Notes under the pieces: model-generated
Seen by the model: the letters and a program-made list of their open reading frames with translations, nothing else
Database searches by the model: none
What the model was told of the DNA's origin: nothing
From: Vibrio orientalis CIP 102891 = ATCC 33934
GTDB taxonomy: Bacteria; Pseudomonadota; Gammaproteobacteria; Enterobacterales; Vibrionaceae
DNA: 64,000 nucleotides
Direction: 5' to 3'
Assembly (NCBI RefSeq): GCF_000176235.1
Contig: NZ_ACZV01000004.1
Coordinates: forward strand, 992,001 to 1,056,000
Translations under genes and position numbers: made by a program
In this document: positions 19,150-27,144 of the stretch, piece after piece
Numbering within the stretch: the stretch's first letter is position 1
Layout of the letters: every line of letters starts with the position of its first letter

Positions 19150-19578
19150 ATGCTTTCTGTAGCTAAACTGCTCTTACTCATTATTGCAGTCGGTACTGGC
19201 TTCTTTGCCAATGATATTTTGCATTGGTTCAATGCTAAAAACGACAAAATTTCTCTCGATGAATATTGCCTGATTACCACATACGCTTGTACGCAAGACC
19301 ACAAAACAGTTCAAGCCGATAAGGATACGAGCCAACCATTGGTCCCGACAGTAGTTGAAGTCGATTGGCCAGAAAGTTCAAACGAACAATTGCTCATTTC
19401 GTTGCAAGGCTATGAAATGGATATGGGACAGGTTGTCTTCAAGCTGGATAAAAACAGCGATGGTAAATTCTCTGGTCAGGTAATTCTTCCTGTATGCACA
19501 ACTGAAGCCATGACTTGGTATGGCACAATCACTGATGGCGAAACCGCTTTTAAAACGTCTATAAGGATGGAAAGATGA
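19150..19578 (+). CDS. Unknown membrane-anchored periplasmic protein of the Sco/PCuAC operon
   Basis: The 142-residue product has one N-terminal membrane helix or signal (MLSVAKLLLLIIAVGTGFFA) and a small beta-rich periplasmic domain containing two cysteines (YCLITTYAC) and a Met-containing GYEMDMGQVVFKLDKNSDGKF. The latter is reminiscent of FixH/YtkA-type copper-delivery domains, though I cannot confirm the family. It overlaps the Sco gene by 4 bp and is followed by PCuAC, so a role in copper delivery to cytochrome oxidase is inferred. The start at 19150 gives a compact signal; an upstream ATG (19093) adds 19 residues with no hydrophobic logic. Confidence 0.75.
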   Translation: MLSVAKLLLLIIAVGTGFFANDILHWFNAKNDKISLDEYCLITTYACTQDHKTVQADKDTSQPLVPTVVEVDWPESSNEQLLISLQGYEMDMGQVVFKLDKNSDGKFSGQVILPVCTTEAMTWYGTITDGETAFKTSIRMER

Positions 19579-20165
19579 GTAAAAATTGGTCTCTTATCTT
19601 AGTCGCAGCGTTTGCTTTAGGGTTTGGCCTAAAGAGTTACTTAGATCTTCAGAACGAAACCTCTCCAGCTACCGAAGACTCTTCAGTAACCCTATTTGGT
19701 GAAAATAACCAAGCCGTATCACTGTTTGATCCTAACGATGAACGGGTGCGTGTCGTTTACTTCGGCTTTACTCGCTGCCCCGATGTTTGTCCAACCTCTT
19801 TAGCGATGTTGGCAGGTGCACTGAACCAAATCGATCAGCCCATCAAAGACCAATTTCGTCCTATTTTCATTTCGCTCGACCCTGAGCGAGACGCCGCTGC
19901 TGACTCTTACAAATATGCGCAGTATTTTCATCCCATGATTGAGGGACTCTCTGCACCATTGGATGTTACTACGCCATTAGCTCACAAGTACGGTGTTATC
20001 TTCCGTAAAACCGAATTAGAAAACTCGGAGTTAAAATACACGCTCGACCATAGTTCGTATTTTTACTTCCTAAAACCAGATGGCACATTAATAACCAAAG
20101 TGCCACATACTTTGACTCCAGCCCCACTGGTTGAAGCCTTTAAAACTATTACTTCAAAAGGTTAG
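19575..20165 (+). CDS. Sco1/SenC-family copper chaperone
   Basis: The 196-residue membrane-anchored thioredoxin-fold protein has an N-terminal helix (about 5-23), the copper-binding CxxxC as Cys68/Cys72 (FTRCPDVCPTS), and the conserved downstream histidine at 159 (LDHSSYFYFL). All three Sco ligands are present, as is the RPIFISLDPERD segment. Sco proteins supply copper or reduce the CuA site of cytochrome c oxidase. It overlaps the preceding gene by 4 bp and precedes PCuAC by 5 bp, indicating one operon. Confidence 0.94.
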   Translation: MSKNWSLILVAAFALGFGLKSYLDLQNETSPATEDSSVTLFGENNQAVSLFDPNDERVRVVYFGFTRCPDVCPTSLAMLAGALNQIDQPIKDQFRPIFISLDPERDAAADSYKYAQYFHPMIEGLSAPLDVTTPLAHKYGVIFRKTELENSELKYTLDHSSYFYFLKPDGTLITKVPHTLTPAPLVEAFKTITSKG

Positions 20166-20170
20166 TTAAA

Positions 20171-20617
20171 ATGAAACTAAAAGCCCTAATTTTAGCCTCA
20201 CTTGCATTGAGCCCTCTCGCACAAGCGAAGATGGATATCATGGCGCACCACGCCTATGCTCGCGCGACGCCACCGAATGCGGCAACAAGCGCTGTTTTTG
20301 CTGAGATAATGAACCGTGGTGAGAATACTCGTTATATTGTGTCAGCATCAACAGAAGCCGCAGGCAAAGTCGAACTGCATGATGTGCTTAAAGAAGGCGA
20401 TGTGATGAAAATGCGCCAAATCGAACGTATCGAAGTCCCTGCCAAGGGTAGTGTCGAGCTCAAACCAGGTAGTCTACACATCATGCTATTTAATCTTAAA
20501 AAGCCACTGGTCGAAGGCGAAAAAATTGATGTACAGATCACTTTTGCTAATGGTCAAAAGCAGACGTTTTCCGCACCAATCAAGAAAGTAATGAGCGGAA
20601 TGAAGCATCATCACTAA
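20171..20617 (+). CDS. PCuAC-family periplasmic copper chaperone
   Basis: The 148-residue protein has a signal peptide (MKLKALILASLALSPLAQA) and the exact copper(I) motif H-x10-M-x21-H-x-M, as His70, Met81, His103 and Met105. A C-terminal GMKHHH tail adds possible metal ligands. PCuAC proteins pass copper to Sco or directly to oxidase subunits. It is the last gene of the three-gene operon; a terminator follows 6 bp after the stop. Confidence 0.94.
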   Translation: MKLKALILASLALSPLAQAKMDIMAHHAYARATPPNAATSAVFAEIMNRGENTRYIVSASTEAAGKVELHDVLKEGDVMKMRQIERIEVPAKGSVELKPGSLHIMLFNLKKPLVEGEKIDVQITFANGQKQTFSAPIKKVMSGMKHHH

Positions 20618-20622
20618 AAATT

Positions 20623-20654
20623 AAAAGGAGGTGGGCAAATGCTCACCTCTTTTG
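20623..20654 (+). terminator. Terminator after PCuAC
   Basis: AAAAGGAGGTGGGCA, loop AAT, GCTCACCTCTTTT forms a 9-11-bp stem with one G-T pair, with A- and T-tracts on either side. It ends the copper operon. Confidence 0.85.
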
Positions 20655-20699
20655 CTATTATTGCTACGCAAACCAATCTCAATAACTTAGGAGGATACG

Positions 20700-20747
20700 A
20701 TGATTGTATTAAAAACCCACCCGGCAAACACGGTGAAGAAACGTTAG
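20700..20747 (+). CDS. Possible 15-codon leader ORF upstream of rsgA paralogue
   Basis: ATG at 20700 is preceded by a near-ideal Shine-Dalgarno sequence, TAGGAGG, at 6-base spacing and encodes MIVLKTHPANTVKKR before TAG. It lies after a terminator and 120 bp upstream of the RsgA-like gene, followed by three small hairpins. The strong ribosome-binding site is the main evidence; the peptide itself resembles nothing I know. It could be a translated leader that affects the downstream gene, or chance. Confidence 0.4.
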   Translation: MIVLKTHPANTVKKR

Positions 20748-20794
20748 AGCTAACGAGTACTTATAGCCCTTTCCTACTCCTTCCCTTCTATTTG

Positions 20795-20853
20795 CCCGGT
20801 GTAATCAAACCGGGGTCAAAAGACCCTAAAAGATTTTCTGCAGCCTAACTGCA
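20795..20853 (+). promoter_or_regulatory. Structured leader before rsgA paralogue
   Basis: Three short inverted repeats follow one another: CCCGGT/ACCGGG (20795-20814), GGGTC-AAAA-GACCC (20813-20826) and TGCAG/CTGCA (20839-20853). The first two share two bases, so they may compete. They sit between the 15-codon ORF and the RsgA-like start. A regulatory role is inference. Confidence 0.4.
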
Positions 20854-20867
20854 AACTTGGGGCAACC

Positions 20868-21932
20868 ATGCATACTAATACACAAATGCCTATGTCGCTT
20901 TCGACACTTGGCTGGAATAACCTATTCCAACAACAACTCACATTAGACGACCTAGAGAACGCTCATACAATCGCCAGAGTGACGGAACATCACAGAAGCG
21001 TTTATAAGCTCCTTAGCGAGCAAGGTGAGATACAGCTTGATATTCATAAGTCTTTACCCTCAATGACCGTTGGTGACTGGGTAATACTCGACTCTAATCA
21101 ACGCTTTGGCCGCCTACTTGAAAGGCAGTCCCTTTTTCATCGAAAAGCCGCTGGCAGCAAAGTTCACGAACAACTGATTGCCGCCAATGTGACAACGTTA
21201 TTTATCGTTTGTTCGTTGAATGAGGACTTTAACCTGAGTCGAATTGAGCGCTATCTGGCTATCGCACATGAAGCTAAGGTAGAACCGGTTATCGTTTTAA
21301 CTAAAGCGGACTTAACCGACAACGAAAATGAGCTTCGCGAGCAAGTTCAGGCACTTGACTCATTGCTAATGGTAGAAAGCCTAAACGCCTTAGATAAAAA
21401 TGAGTGTCAACGACTCGCAGCCTGGTGCAGCGCTGGAAAAACAGTCGCCTTTATGGGCTCATCAGGCGTCGGCAAGTCAACTCTAGTCAATAGCTTATTA
21501 GATCAAGATGCTCAAATGACTGGCGGTATACGTGAAGATGACAGTAAAGGTCGACATACTACGACAAGCCGCTCACTGCACTTCTTGCCTAGTGGCGGTG
21601 TACTGATTGATACCCCTGGAATGAGAGAATTGCAACTCATTGATTGTGCAGATGGAGTGTCAGAAACCTTCTCCGATGTTGAAGCATTCGCTTCACAGTG
21701 CCGTTTCTCGGACTGCCAACATCAAGATGAGCCAAAATGTCGAGTACGTGAAGCTATCGAATCAGGAGAACTCGAAGAGCGCCGCCTGACCAACTACCTT
21801 AAGCTGCAACGTGAACAACAACGCAATACGGCGACACTTGCCGAGCAGCGAGCCTCTTATAAACAGCTGACTAAGTTTTATAAAAGAGTGCAAGAAGAAA
21901 GCCGCTCTCATAAGAAGGGCAAAGAATACTAA
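20868..21932 (+). CDS. rsgA: RsgA-type circularly permuted ribosome GTPase
   Basis: The 354-residue protein has an N-terminal OB-fold (about 30-95) and a GTPase domain with motifs in permuted order: G4 as LTKADL, then G1 [10 protein letters not shown], then G3 [10 protein letters not shown]-terminal zinc knuckle is visible as [14 protein letters not shown]. RsgA checks 30S subunit maturation and hydrolyses GTP on the ribosome. The short N-terminus without the basic extension of E. coli RsgA, together with my recollection that vibrios carry a second copy on chromosome II, suggests the accessory paralogue. GGGGCAACC precedes the ATG. Confidence 0.93.
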   Translation: MHTNTQMPMSLSTLGWNNLFQQQLTLDDLENAHTIARVTEHHRSVYKLLSEQGEIQLDIHKSLPSMTVGDWVILDSNQRFGRLLERQSLFHRKAAGSKVHEQLIAANVTTLFIVCSLNEDFNLSRIERYLAIAHEAKVEPVIVLTKADLTDNENELREQVQALDSLLMVESLNALDKNECQRLAAWCSAGKTVAFMGSSGVGKSTLVNSLLDQDAQMTGGIREDDSKGRHTTTSRSLHFLPSGGVLIDTPGMRELQLIDCADGVSETFSDVEAFASQCRFSDCQHQDEPKCRVREAIESGELEERRLTNYLKLQREQQRNTATLAEQRASYKQLTKFYKRVQEESRSHKKGKEY

Positions 21933-21949
21933 TCATATTCTGCATCATT

Positions 21950-21974
21950 AAAAAGGGGCCTTGAGCCCCTTTTT
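21950..21974 (+). terminator. Terminator after rsgA paralogue
   Basis: AAAAAGGGGC, loop CTTGA, GCCCCTTTTT: a classic Rho-independent hairpin 18 bases after the stop codon. Confidence 0.95.
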
Positions 21975-22105
21975 ATTTACATCAAGAACAACCACAAGAA
22001 AACATAATTACAACATAAAAACAACAACAAGCGTTATGCAGCAACCTTTAATGCTAAATTTCAAATAATTCTAGACACATAATTTCAGGGCGATAGTATA
22101 CCCCC

Positions 22106-22125
22106 TTCAGTTTTCAATAACTGAA
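22106..22125 (+). repeat. Inverted repeat upstream of sstT
   Basis: TTCAGTT, 6-base spacer, AACTGAA lies 41 bp upstream of the sstT start. It could be an operator or a leader hairpin; no regulator is assigned. Confidence 0.3.
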
Positions 22126-22166
22126 ATGACTACAAATCTATAAAACAATTCATTGTAGGGATAACT

Positions 22167-23387
22167 ATGCAACACAACTCACTTATTGCACGCTTTGCTC
22201 GTGGCAATCTGGTTTTGCAAATCCTAGCGGGCATCTTATTAGGTGTTGGTCTAGCGATTGTCTCACCAGAGCACGCTAAAAGTGTGGGTTTACTTGGAAG
22301 CCTCTTTGTAGGTGCGCTTAAAGCCGTCGCTCCTATTCTTGTCTTTATTCTGGTCGCTGCATCAATCGCTAACCAGAAAAAGAACCAGCATACCTATATG
22401 CGCCCTATCGTCGTACTTTACCTTTTTGGTACGCTTGCCGCTGCTTTAACCGCGGTAGTACTTAGCTTCCTTTTCCCGACGACACTGACGCTGGTATCTG
22501 GTGCAGAAGGCGCAACTCCACCTCAAGGTATTGCGGAAGTTCTAAACACATTACTATTCAAGCTTGTCGATAACCCAGTAAACGCTCTTATGAGTGCTAA
22601 CTACATCGGTATTCTTGCGTGGGCAATCGGCCTTGGTCTTGCTCTTCATCACGCCTCAGGTACAACGAAAGCCGTTTTCGAAGACTTGAGCCACGGCGTA
22701 TCTCAGATCGTACGCTTTATTATTCGTTTAGCACCGTTTGGTATCTTTGGTTTAGTATCAGCAACGCTCGCGACTACAGGTTTTGATGCACTTGCAGGCT
22801 ACGCTCAGCTTCTAGCAGTACTGCTTAGCGCAATGGCGATTATTGCTCTAGTCGTTAACCCGATTATCGTATTCGTTAAAACGGGCGAGAACCCTTACCC
22901 ACTCGTTCTTCAGTGTATTCGTGAAAGTGGCGTGACCGCTTTCTTCACTCGCTCAAGTGCAGCAAACATTCCAGTCAATATGGCTTTGTGTGAGAAACTG
23001 AAGCTAGACGAAGATACCTACTCGGTATCGATTCCTCTAGGTGCAACCATCAACATGGCAGGTGCAGCGATCACGATCACTACACTAACTCTTGCTGCTG
23101 TGCACACTATGGGTATTGAAGTCGATCTTTTGACTGCACTTCTATTGAGTGTAGTGGCAGCGGTATCAGCTTGTGGTGCATCTGGCGTTGCAGGTGGTTC
23201 ACTACTGCTTATCCCTCTTGCGTGTGGCTTGTTCGGTATTCCAAATGAGATTGCAATGCAGGTGGTTGCGGTAGGTTTCATCATTGGTGTGGTTCAAGAC
23301 TCTGCAGAAACAGCACTAAACAGCTCAACAGACGTTGTGTTTACTGCTGCGGTATGTAAAGCGAAGCAAAAGCAAGCAGCAAAATAG
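22167..23387 (+). CDS. sstT: Serine/threonine:sodium symporter SstT
   Basis: The 406-residue inner-membrane protein belongs to the dicarboxylate/amino acid:cation symporter family, with about eight membrane helices and the two re-entrant loops. SstT-like segments include the N-terminal [20 protein letters not shown], the serine-rich [33 protein letters not shown] and [24 protein letters not shown]. Length matches E. coli SstT. It imports serine and threonine with Na+. It is monocistronic between two terminators. Confidence 0.96.
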   Translation: MQHNSLIARFARGNLVLQILAGILLGVGLAIVSPEHAKSVGLLGSLFVGALKAVAPILVFILVAASIANQKKNQHTYMRPIVVLYLFGTLAAALTAVVLSFLFPTTLTLVSGAEGATPPQGIAEVLNTLLFKLVDNPVNALMSANYIGILAWAIGLGLALHHASGTTKAVFEDLSHGVSQIVRFIIRLAPFGIFGLVSATLATTGFDALAGYAQLLAVLLSAMAIIALVVNPIIVFVKTGENPYPLVLQCIRESGVTAFFTRSSAANIPVNMALCEKLKLDEDTYSVSIPLGATINMAGAAITITTLTLAAVHTMGIEVDLLTALLLSVVAAVSACGASGVAGGSLLLIPLACGLFGIPNEIAMQVVAVGFIIGVVQDSAETALNSSTDVVFTAAVCKAKQKQAAK

Positions 23388-23410
23388 CATCTTGCCGAAT
23401 TCAAATAAAA

Positions 23411-23434
23411 AAGGCCTAGTATTTCTACTAGGCC
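23411..23434. terminator. Terminator between sstT and the convergent small gene
   Basis: AAGGCCTAGT, loop ATTT, CTACTAGGCCTT with A-tract before and TTATTTTTT after: a strong hairpin that could serve both convergent genes. Confidence 0.92.
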
Positions 23435-23448
23435 TTGTTATTTTTTGG

Positions 23449-24024
23449 CTATTTATTCATTGTATAACAGCACTCTAAGTCGTAGTCTTCGCCACTTTTC
23501 GCCGTATACGCCTTGGTTTCGGTACACGCCTTAGGCTTACCTTTTTCGTCGCCTCTTACCACGCTAATCCAGTGACGCATTGCTGAAATTTCTGAGCTCT
23601 CTTGCGGAAACATGGTGCATGTTTCAAGTTGGATATCATCAATCTCAATCAGCTCAACGCAACCAGTCCCCTTATTGCGACCAAACGTCAATTCTACGTG
23701 GCTACCAGTTCCATCTCGAAACAAGATAGACGTTGGTTCTTCTTTCTCCCCACTGTAAGCAACAAATTGTTTATTACTCTTTAAGCCGCTATGGGTACCA
23801 TCTTTGAAGTAAGCAACAAAGTGACGGTAATCCACCATGTAAGCCGTTACTTCTTGGTGAGAGCCATTCTCTAGCGGGAACATGCGGTCAAGCAGTTGTT
23901 TCGCTTTCATTTGTTTTTCTGAAGATTGCTTCGAGTTCGTTTTTTCAACCGCGAAGACTGCTTCAGCGATAAATGGTTTGTCTTGTTTTTGGATTTCTGT
24001 TTTATCGATAGTAAGCATGTTCAT
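23449..24024 (-). CDS. Unknown protein with Cys-rich C-terminus
   Basis: The 191-residue protein starts at the ATG 24024, which has GAGGGAAACACT before it; an in-frame start 14 codons upstream lacks a ribosome-binding site. No signal peptide or membrane helix is seen, so it is probably cytoplasmic. The sequence is polar and beta-rich, with cysteines in the second half (GTGCVEL, ETCTMF, KACTET, ECCYTMNK). I do not recognise the family. It is divergent from the XRE regulator, which may control it. Confidence 0.65.
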   Translation of the reverse strand: MNMLTIDKTEIQKQDKPFIAEAVFAVEKTNSKQSSEKQMKAKQLLDRMFPLENGSHQEVTAYMVDYRHFVAYFKDGTHSGLKSNKQFVAYSGEKEEPTSILFRDGTGSHVELTFGRNKGTGCVELIEIDDIQLETCTMFPQESSEISAMRHWISVVRGDEKGKPKACTETKAYTAKSGEDYDLECCYTMNK

Positions 24025-24199
24025 AGTGTTTCCCTCGCGGACTGTTATTTCAAAGTAATGGCACATCTTTATGTCCTAGAGCAAAGTTTTCAAACTTGAT
24101 TAAGGTTGTTTTAAGTTTTGTGACTTTGCTTACTTTCTATACTAGTGAATTTTTTACTACAATTTCACAACAAAAATTTTACAGTGTGAATTTTACAAA

Positions 24200-25741
24200 A
24201 TGCCAGTGTCAAAAAGCTTAATTCGTCAGTCCCATTTTTTAGGGACAAAGATTAGAAACCTTAGGAAGCGCAATCACTTAACTATGGAAGACCTTTCTGC
24301 ACGCTGCATTAGAGTCAACCCAGAGTACGCGCCGTCCGTTTCTTACCTATCCATGATTGAACGGGGAAAACGAGTTCCAAGTATCGATATGCTGGAAGTG
24401 ATTGCTGAAGTATTTCAAAAAGATCCGGCTTGGTTCTTAGACGATGAACCAGAGCAAGCTGATATCACGCCAGACAAAGGTAATCGAGGCGGGATCAGTG
24501 GCATGGCGCTGGAACCAAGTTTCCTGTTCTCCAATGACATCCTACAAATTGCCATTCCTGAGATGCTCTCTCAAACTGGTATTACCGGGCGACAGTTTGC
24601 TCATCTATTAATTCGAGCTCATCAAGAGAGTAACCAAAACCACTTTCCTGATCTTGAACGCGCCGCTGAAGAAGTCGGACTCAAACGGCTCAACCTATCT
24701 GCTGAAGATTTGATGGATATCGCTCGTAGTCTCGGTTTAACGATTCGTTGGATTTCTCGTCCGCCAAAAGATGTTGTCGATGAACTTGGGGTCAGCGCGA
24801 AACAAGTCGTAACTTCGTTCTTTGAGCCTCCTGGCACTATCTATTTAAATGAAATCCTCAAGAATTACCCGACTCGCTTAAAATACGACCTTGCGGTATA
24901 TATCGGTCATTGTGTCCTGCACAGTAAAGAGGGTCTAAAGAGCGTCCTTTCGGTGGGCCACGCCAACAGTTGGGAGGAGCATGACCAAACGTCACCGACT
25001 TCAGACCTTAACTCTCAAGATATTTTGCAAGCATGGCGAGACTTTGAATCGAGCTTTTTCGCAGGCGCATTGTTATGCCCTAAAGTTCCCTTTAGACAGC
25101 TCCTTGACCGGAGTGGCTATGAAATTGATGTCCACCTAAAAGCAGGAGTCTCTCCTTCTGTTGCTATGCGTCGGATGACCGTGGTATCCCCTTACCCGCA
25201 TTGGCACTACTTTGATGCGTATGGACAGAACAAGCTCAAAGCAGTATACCGAGGAAATGGCATCCCTCTTCCATGGGGAAACATGCGTAAAGTGAATGAC
25301 CCATGCCAGCACTGGGCTGTATTCCGTCGTCTTTCAGAGCCTCAACAAGGTAGCTCTGCACAAATATCCATTCTTAATGTAGGCGACGAGCCAAGAATCT
25401 ATTGCTGTGAATCCGTCAACATGACCGATCCCGCGGGCAACAATCGAGTATTATGTGCCGGTATTGATTTGAACCCAGCTATTGATGCTCAAGGAGGAAA
25501 TTCCCTTGAACTGGCAGAAGAGCTCAAATCACTCTGCGTGGGTAATGGGGGTAGCGCTGCTATTCCTCGTCATATTCAGAAGGAATTTACTACTATCGCA
25601 AAGATCCTAAACATTAACTGGATCGAACGCGGAATTCAGACAGACGCGAGAGTGATCTGCTCTAGAGGAGCGGTATGTCCAAGAAAGCCAAGTTGTTACA
25701 ACGGATGTGAAGAAGAGGCAAGCCCGATTATTCTCAGCTAA
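24200..25741 (+). CDS. XRE-family regulator with large ligand domain (DUF3612-like)
   Basis: The 513-residue protein has an N-terminal XRE helix-turn-helix (about 12-75: LGTKIRNLRKRNHLTMEDLSAR, SYLSMIERGKRVPSIDMLEVIAEVF) followed by a long domain resembling the IrrE/ImmA-like and short-chain-acyl-CoA regulator group. Where a zinc peptidase would have HExxH, this protein has AVYIGHCVLH, so metallopeptidase activity is doubtful. The C-terminus contains a cysteine cluster, CSRGAVCPRKPSCYNGC. I believe vibrio members are annotated DUF3612, but this is from memory. It faces the small unknown gene across a 175-bp shared upstream region. Confidence 0.82.
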   Translation: MPVSKSLIRQSHFLGTKIRNLRKRNHLTMEDLSARCIRVNPEYAPSVSYLSMIERGKRVPSIDMLEVIAEVFQKDPAWFLDDEPEQADITPDKGNRGGISGMALEPSFLFSNDILQIAIPEMLSQTGITGRQFAHLLIRAHQESNQNHFPDLERAAEEVGLKRLNLSAEDLMDIARSLGLTIRWISRPPKDVVDELGVSAKQVVTSFFEPPGTIYLNEILKNYPTRLKYDLAVYIGHCVLHSKEGLKSVLSVGHANSWEEHDQTSPTSDLNSQDILQAWRDFESSFFAGALLCPKVPFRQLLDRSGYEIDVHLKAGVSPSVAMRRMTVVSPYPHWHYFDAYGQNKLKAVYRGNGIPLPWGNMRKVNDPCQHWAVFRRLSEPQQGSSAQISILNVGDEPRIYCCESVNMTDPAGNNRVLCAGIDLNPAIDAQGGNSLELAEELKSLCVGNGGSAAIPRHIQKEFTTIAKILNINWIERGIQTDARVICSRGAVCPRKPSCYNGCEEEASPIILS

Positions 25742-25769
25742 CCATTTTCATGGCGCTAAAAAGAAAAAA

Positions 25770-25796
25770 AGCCAATCACAATATGTGTGATTGGCT
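25770..25796 (+). terminator. Terminator after XRE regulator
   Basis: A-tract then AGCCAATCAC, loop AATATGT, GTGATTGGCT and an AT-rich tail. The 10-bp stem lies 29 bases after the stop. Confidence 0.8.
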
Positions 25797-26026
25797 ATAT
25801 ATAAGTGTGAACAAATAAGGTTCACTAACAACGTCAGTTGGCTAGGTGACCCTCGGCTTAAGAAGGGTCAATATACATAAAGCAGAATGCGTGCCAACTT
25901 TTAAAATTCACTTCCAGCTTTGTTTTTGGTGCTTTTTTAATCCATTTCATAAAAACAATGCGCATAATAAATTTTCATTTTGCAAATCGAAGCAATTTAA
26001 AAAATGAAACATTTGCAAAACGCAAA
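25797..26026. other. Intergenic region between convergent regulators
   Basis: About 230 bp of AT-rich sequence lie between the XRE terminator and the end of gntR. A weak inverted pair, GGTGACCC... with GGGTCA near 25845-25870, could form a hairpin. No gene is visible. Confidence 0.4.
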
Positions 26027-27028
26027 TTAAATACTTTCCCCTAGTTCAATCTCATAACCTAGATCAATCGTTGCAGGCCAATCAACCCCGCCTTTCAGGC
26101 GCTGGATAAGTTGCTCAGCGGCTACTCGGCCAATCTCTTCACGTGGTGTAATCACTGTAGCAAGTTTAGGAATCATGGTCTGGCTGATATCATGACCATG
26201 AAAACCCGCAATGGCTATTTGTTCAGGGACTTTGATACCACGACGTTGACACTCATACACTGCACCAATGGCTAAATCATCATTGGTACAAACTATGCCA
26301 TCCACATTTGGGTACTGTTCCACCAACTGAGCAAGAAGTTTTGCTCCGAGCGTAAACGACGAAGCTTCTTCCGTTTGTAGGCTCACCGGCGTATTGCCCG
26401 CACTATTCATTGCTTGATGATAACCATCCATCTTTAAACGAGTACGCTCATCCATTCTAGCTGCGAAATAGGCAATATTGTTACGCCCTTTCGCAATGAT
26501 CGCTTCTGTCATCGCTTTAGACGCGTCTGCATTGTCGAATCCAACCGCCTGTTCAATCTTATTTGAGTAACTGTCCATGATCTCTACAACAGGTATCGAA
26601 GCGGTTTGCAGCATTTTACGAGCTTTCTCGGTATGAACATTTTCCGACAAAATGATTGCATCAACATTGTACGAAAGCAGTGAGGCAATACTTTTTTCTT
26701 CCAGTTCTGCGCTGTAGCCATAGTGCGCAATCATGGTTTGATAGCCAGCGGGTGTGGTCACCGACTCAATACCTCGAATCACCTCAGCAAAAACTTGGTT
26801 GGTTAACGAGGGAACAAGCACACCGATCGCATTGGATTTTGCGTTAGACAGTATGTCTGGCGCTCGATTAGGGATATAGCCCAGATCTTCAACCGCTTGG
26901 TTGATTTTATCTTTGAGTGATTCAGAGACTTGAGAAGGATCGCGCAAGCAACGGCTTACAGTCATTTTTGTCACGCCGACTCGGTCAGCGATGTCTTGTA
27001 ATGTGGGTCTTTTTTTCTTATTGGCCAT
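26027..27028 (-). CDS. gntR: LacI-family gluconate regulator GntR
   Basis: The 333-residue protein has a LacI-type HTH at the N-terminus (KRPTLQDIADRVGVTKMTVSRCLRDPSQVS) and a periplasmic-binding-like sensor domain (about 60-330). The sequence resembles GntR of enterobacteria. The ATG at 27028 is chosen because the HTH begins six residues later; the frame runs 51 codons further upstream but would overlap an operator and gnd. Two GntR-type palindromes lie upstream (27054-27069 and, weaker, 27096-27111) and two near-perfect copies lie before the TRAP operon. It is likely a repressor released by gluconate and probably autoregulated. Confidence 0.92.
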   Translation of the reverse strand: MANKKKRPTLQDIADRVGVTKMTVSRCLRDPSQVSESLKDKINQAVEDLGYIPNRAPDILSNAKSNAIGVLVPSLTNQVFAEVIRGIESVTTPAGYQTMIAHYGYSAELEEKSIASLLSYNVDAIILSENVHTEKARKMLQTASIPVVEIMDSYSNKIEQAVGFDNADASKAMTEAIIAKGRNNIAYFAARMDERTRLKMDGYHQAMNSAGNTPVSLQTEEASSFTLGAKLLAQLVEQYPNVDGIVCTNDDLAIGAVYECQRRGIKVPEQIAIAGFHGHDISQTMIPKLATVITPREEIGRVAAEQLIQRLKGGVDWPATIDLGYEIELGESI

Positions 27029-27053
27029 GACGGAGTCTATAAACTTCTTACTT

Positions 27054-27069
27054 ATGTTACTGGTAACAT
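27054..27069. promoter_or_regulatory. GntR-type operator upstream of gntR
   Basis: ATGTTACTGGTAACAT is a 16-bp near-perfect palindrome, matching the GntR consensus half-sites ATGTTA and TAACAT as I know them. It lies 26 bp upstream of the gntR start. A weaker copy, TTGCTACAGGTAACAA, is at 27096-27111. Confidence 0.8.
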
Positions 27070-27112
27070 GATACCTATGAGTAAATTGTTTTTTATTGCT
27101 ACAGGTAACAAA

Positions 27113-27140
27113 AAAGCGCTCACATTGCTGTGAACGCTTT
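27113..27140 (-). terminator. Terminator after gnd
   Basis: On the minus strand AAAGCGTTCACA, loop GCAA, TGTGAGCGCTTT is followed by TTT and lies just after the gnd stop. It separates the metabolic operon from gntR and overlaps the edge of the weaker operator copy. Confidence 0.78.
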
Positions 27141-27144
27141 ATTT

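Noticed and set aside
20639..20848. 69-codon open frame starting within the PCuAC terminator
   Set aside because: Its start is inside the terminator hairpin; composition looks random. The short frame at 20700 in another phase has the ribosome-binding site instead.
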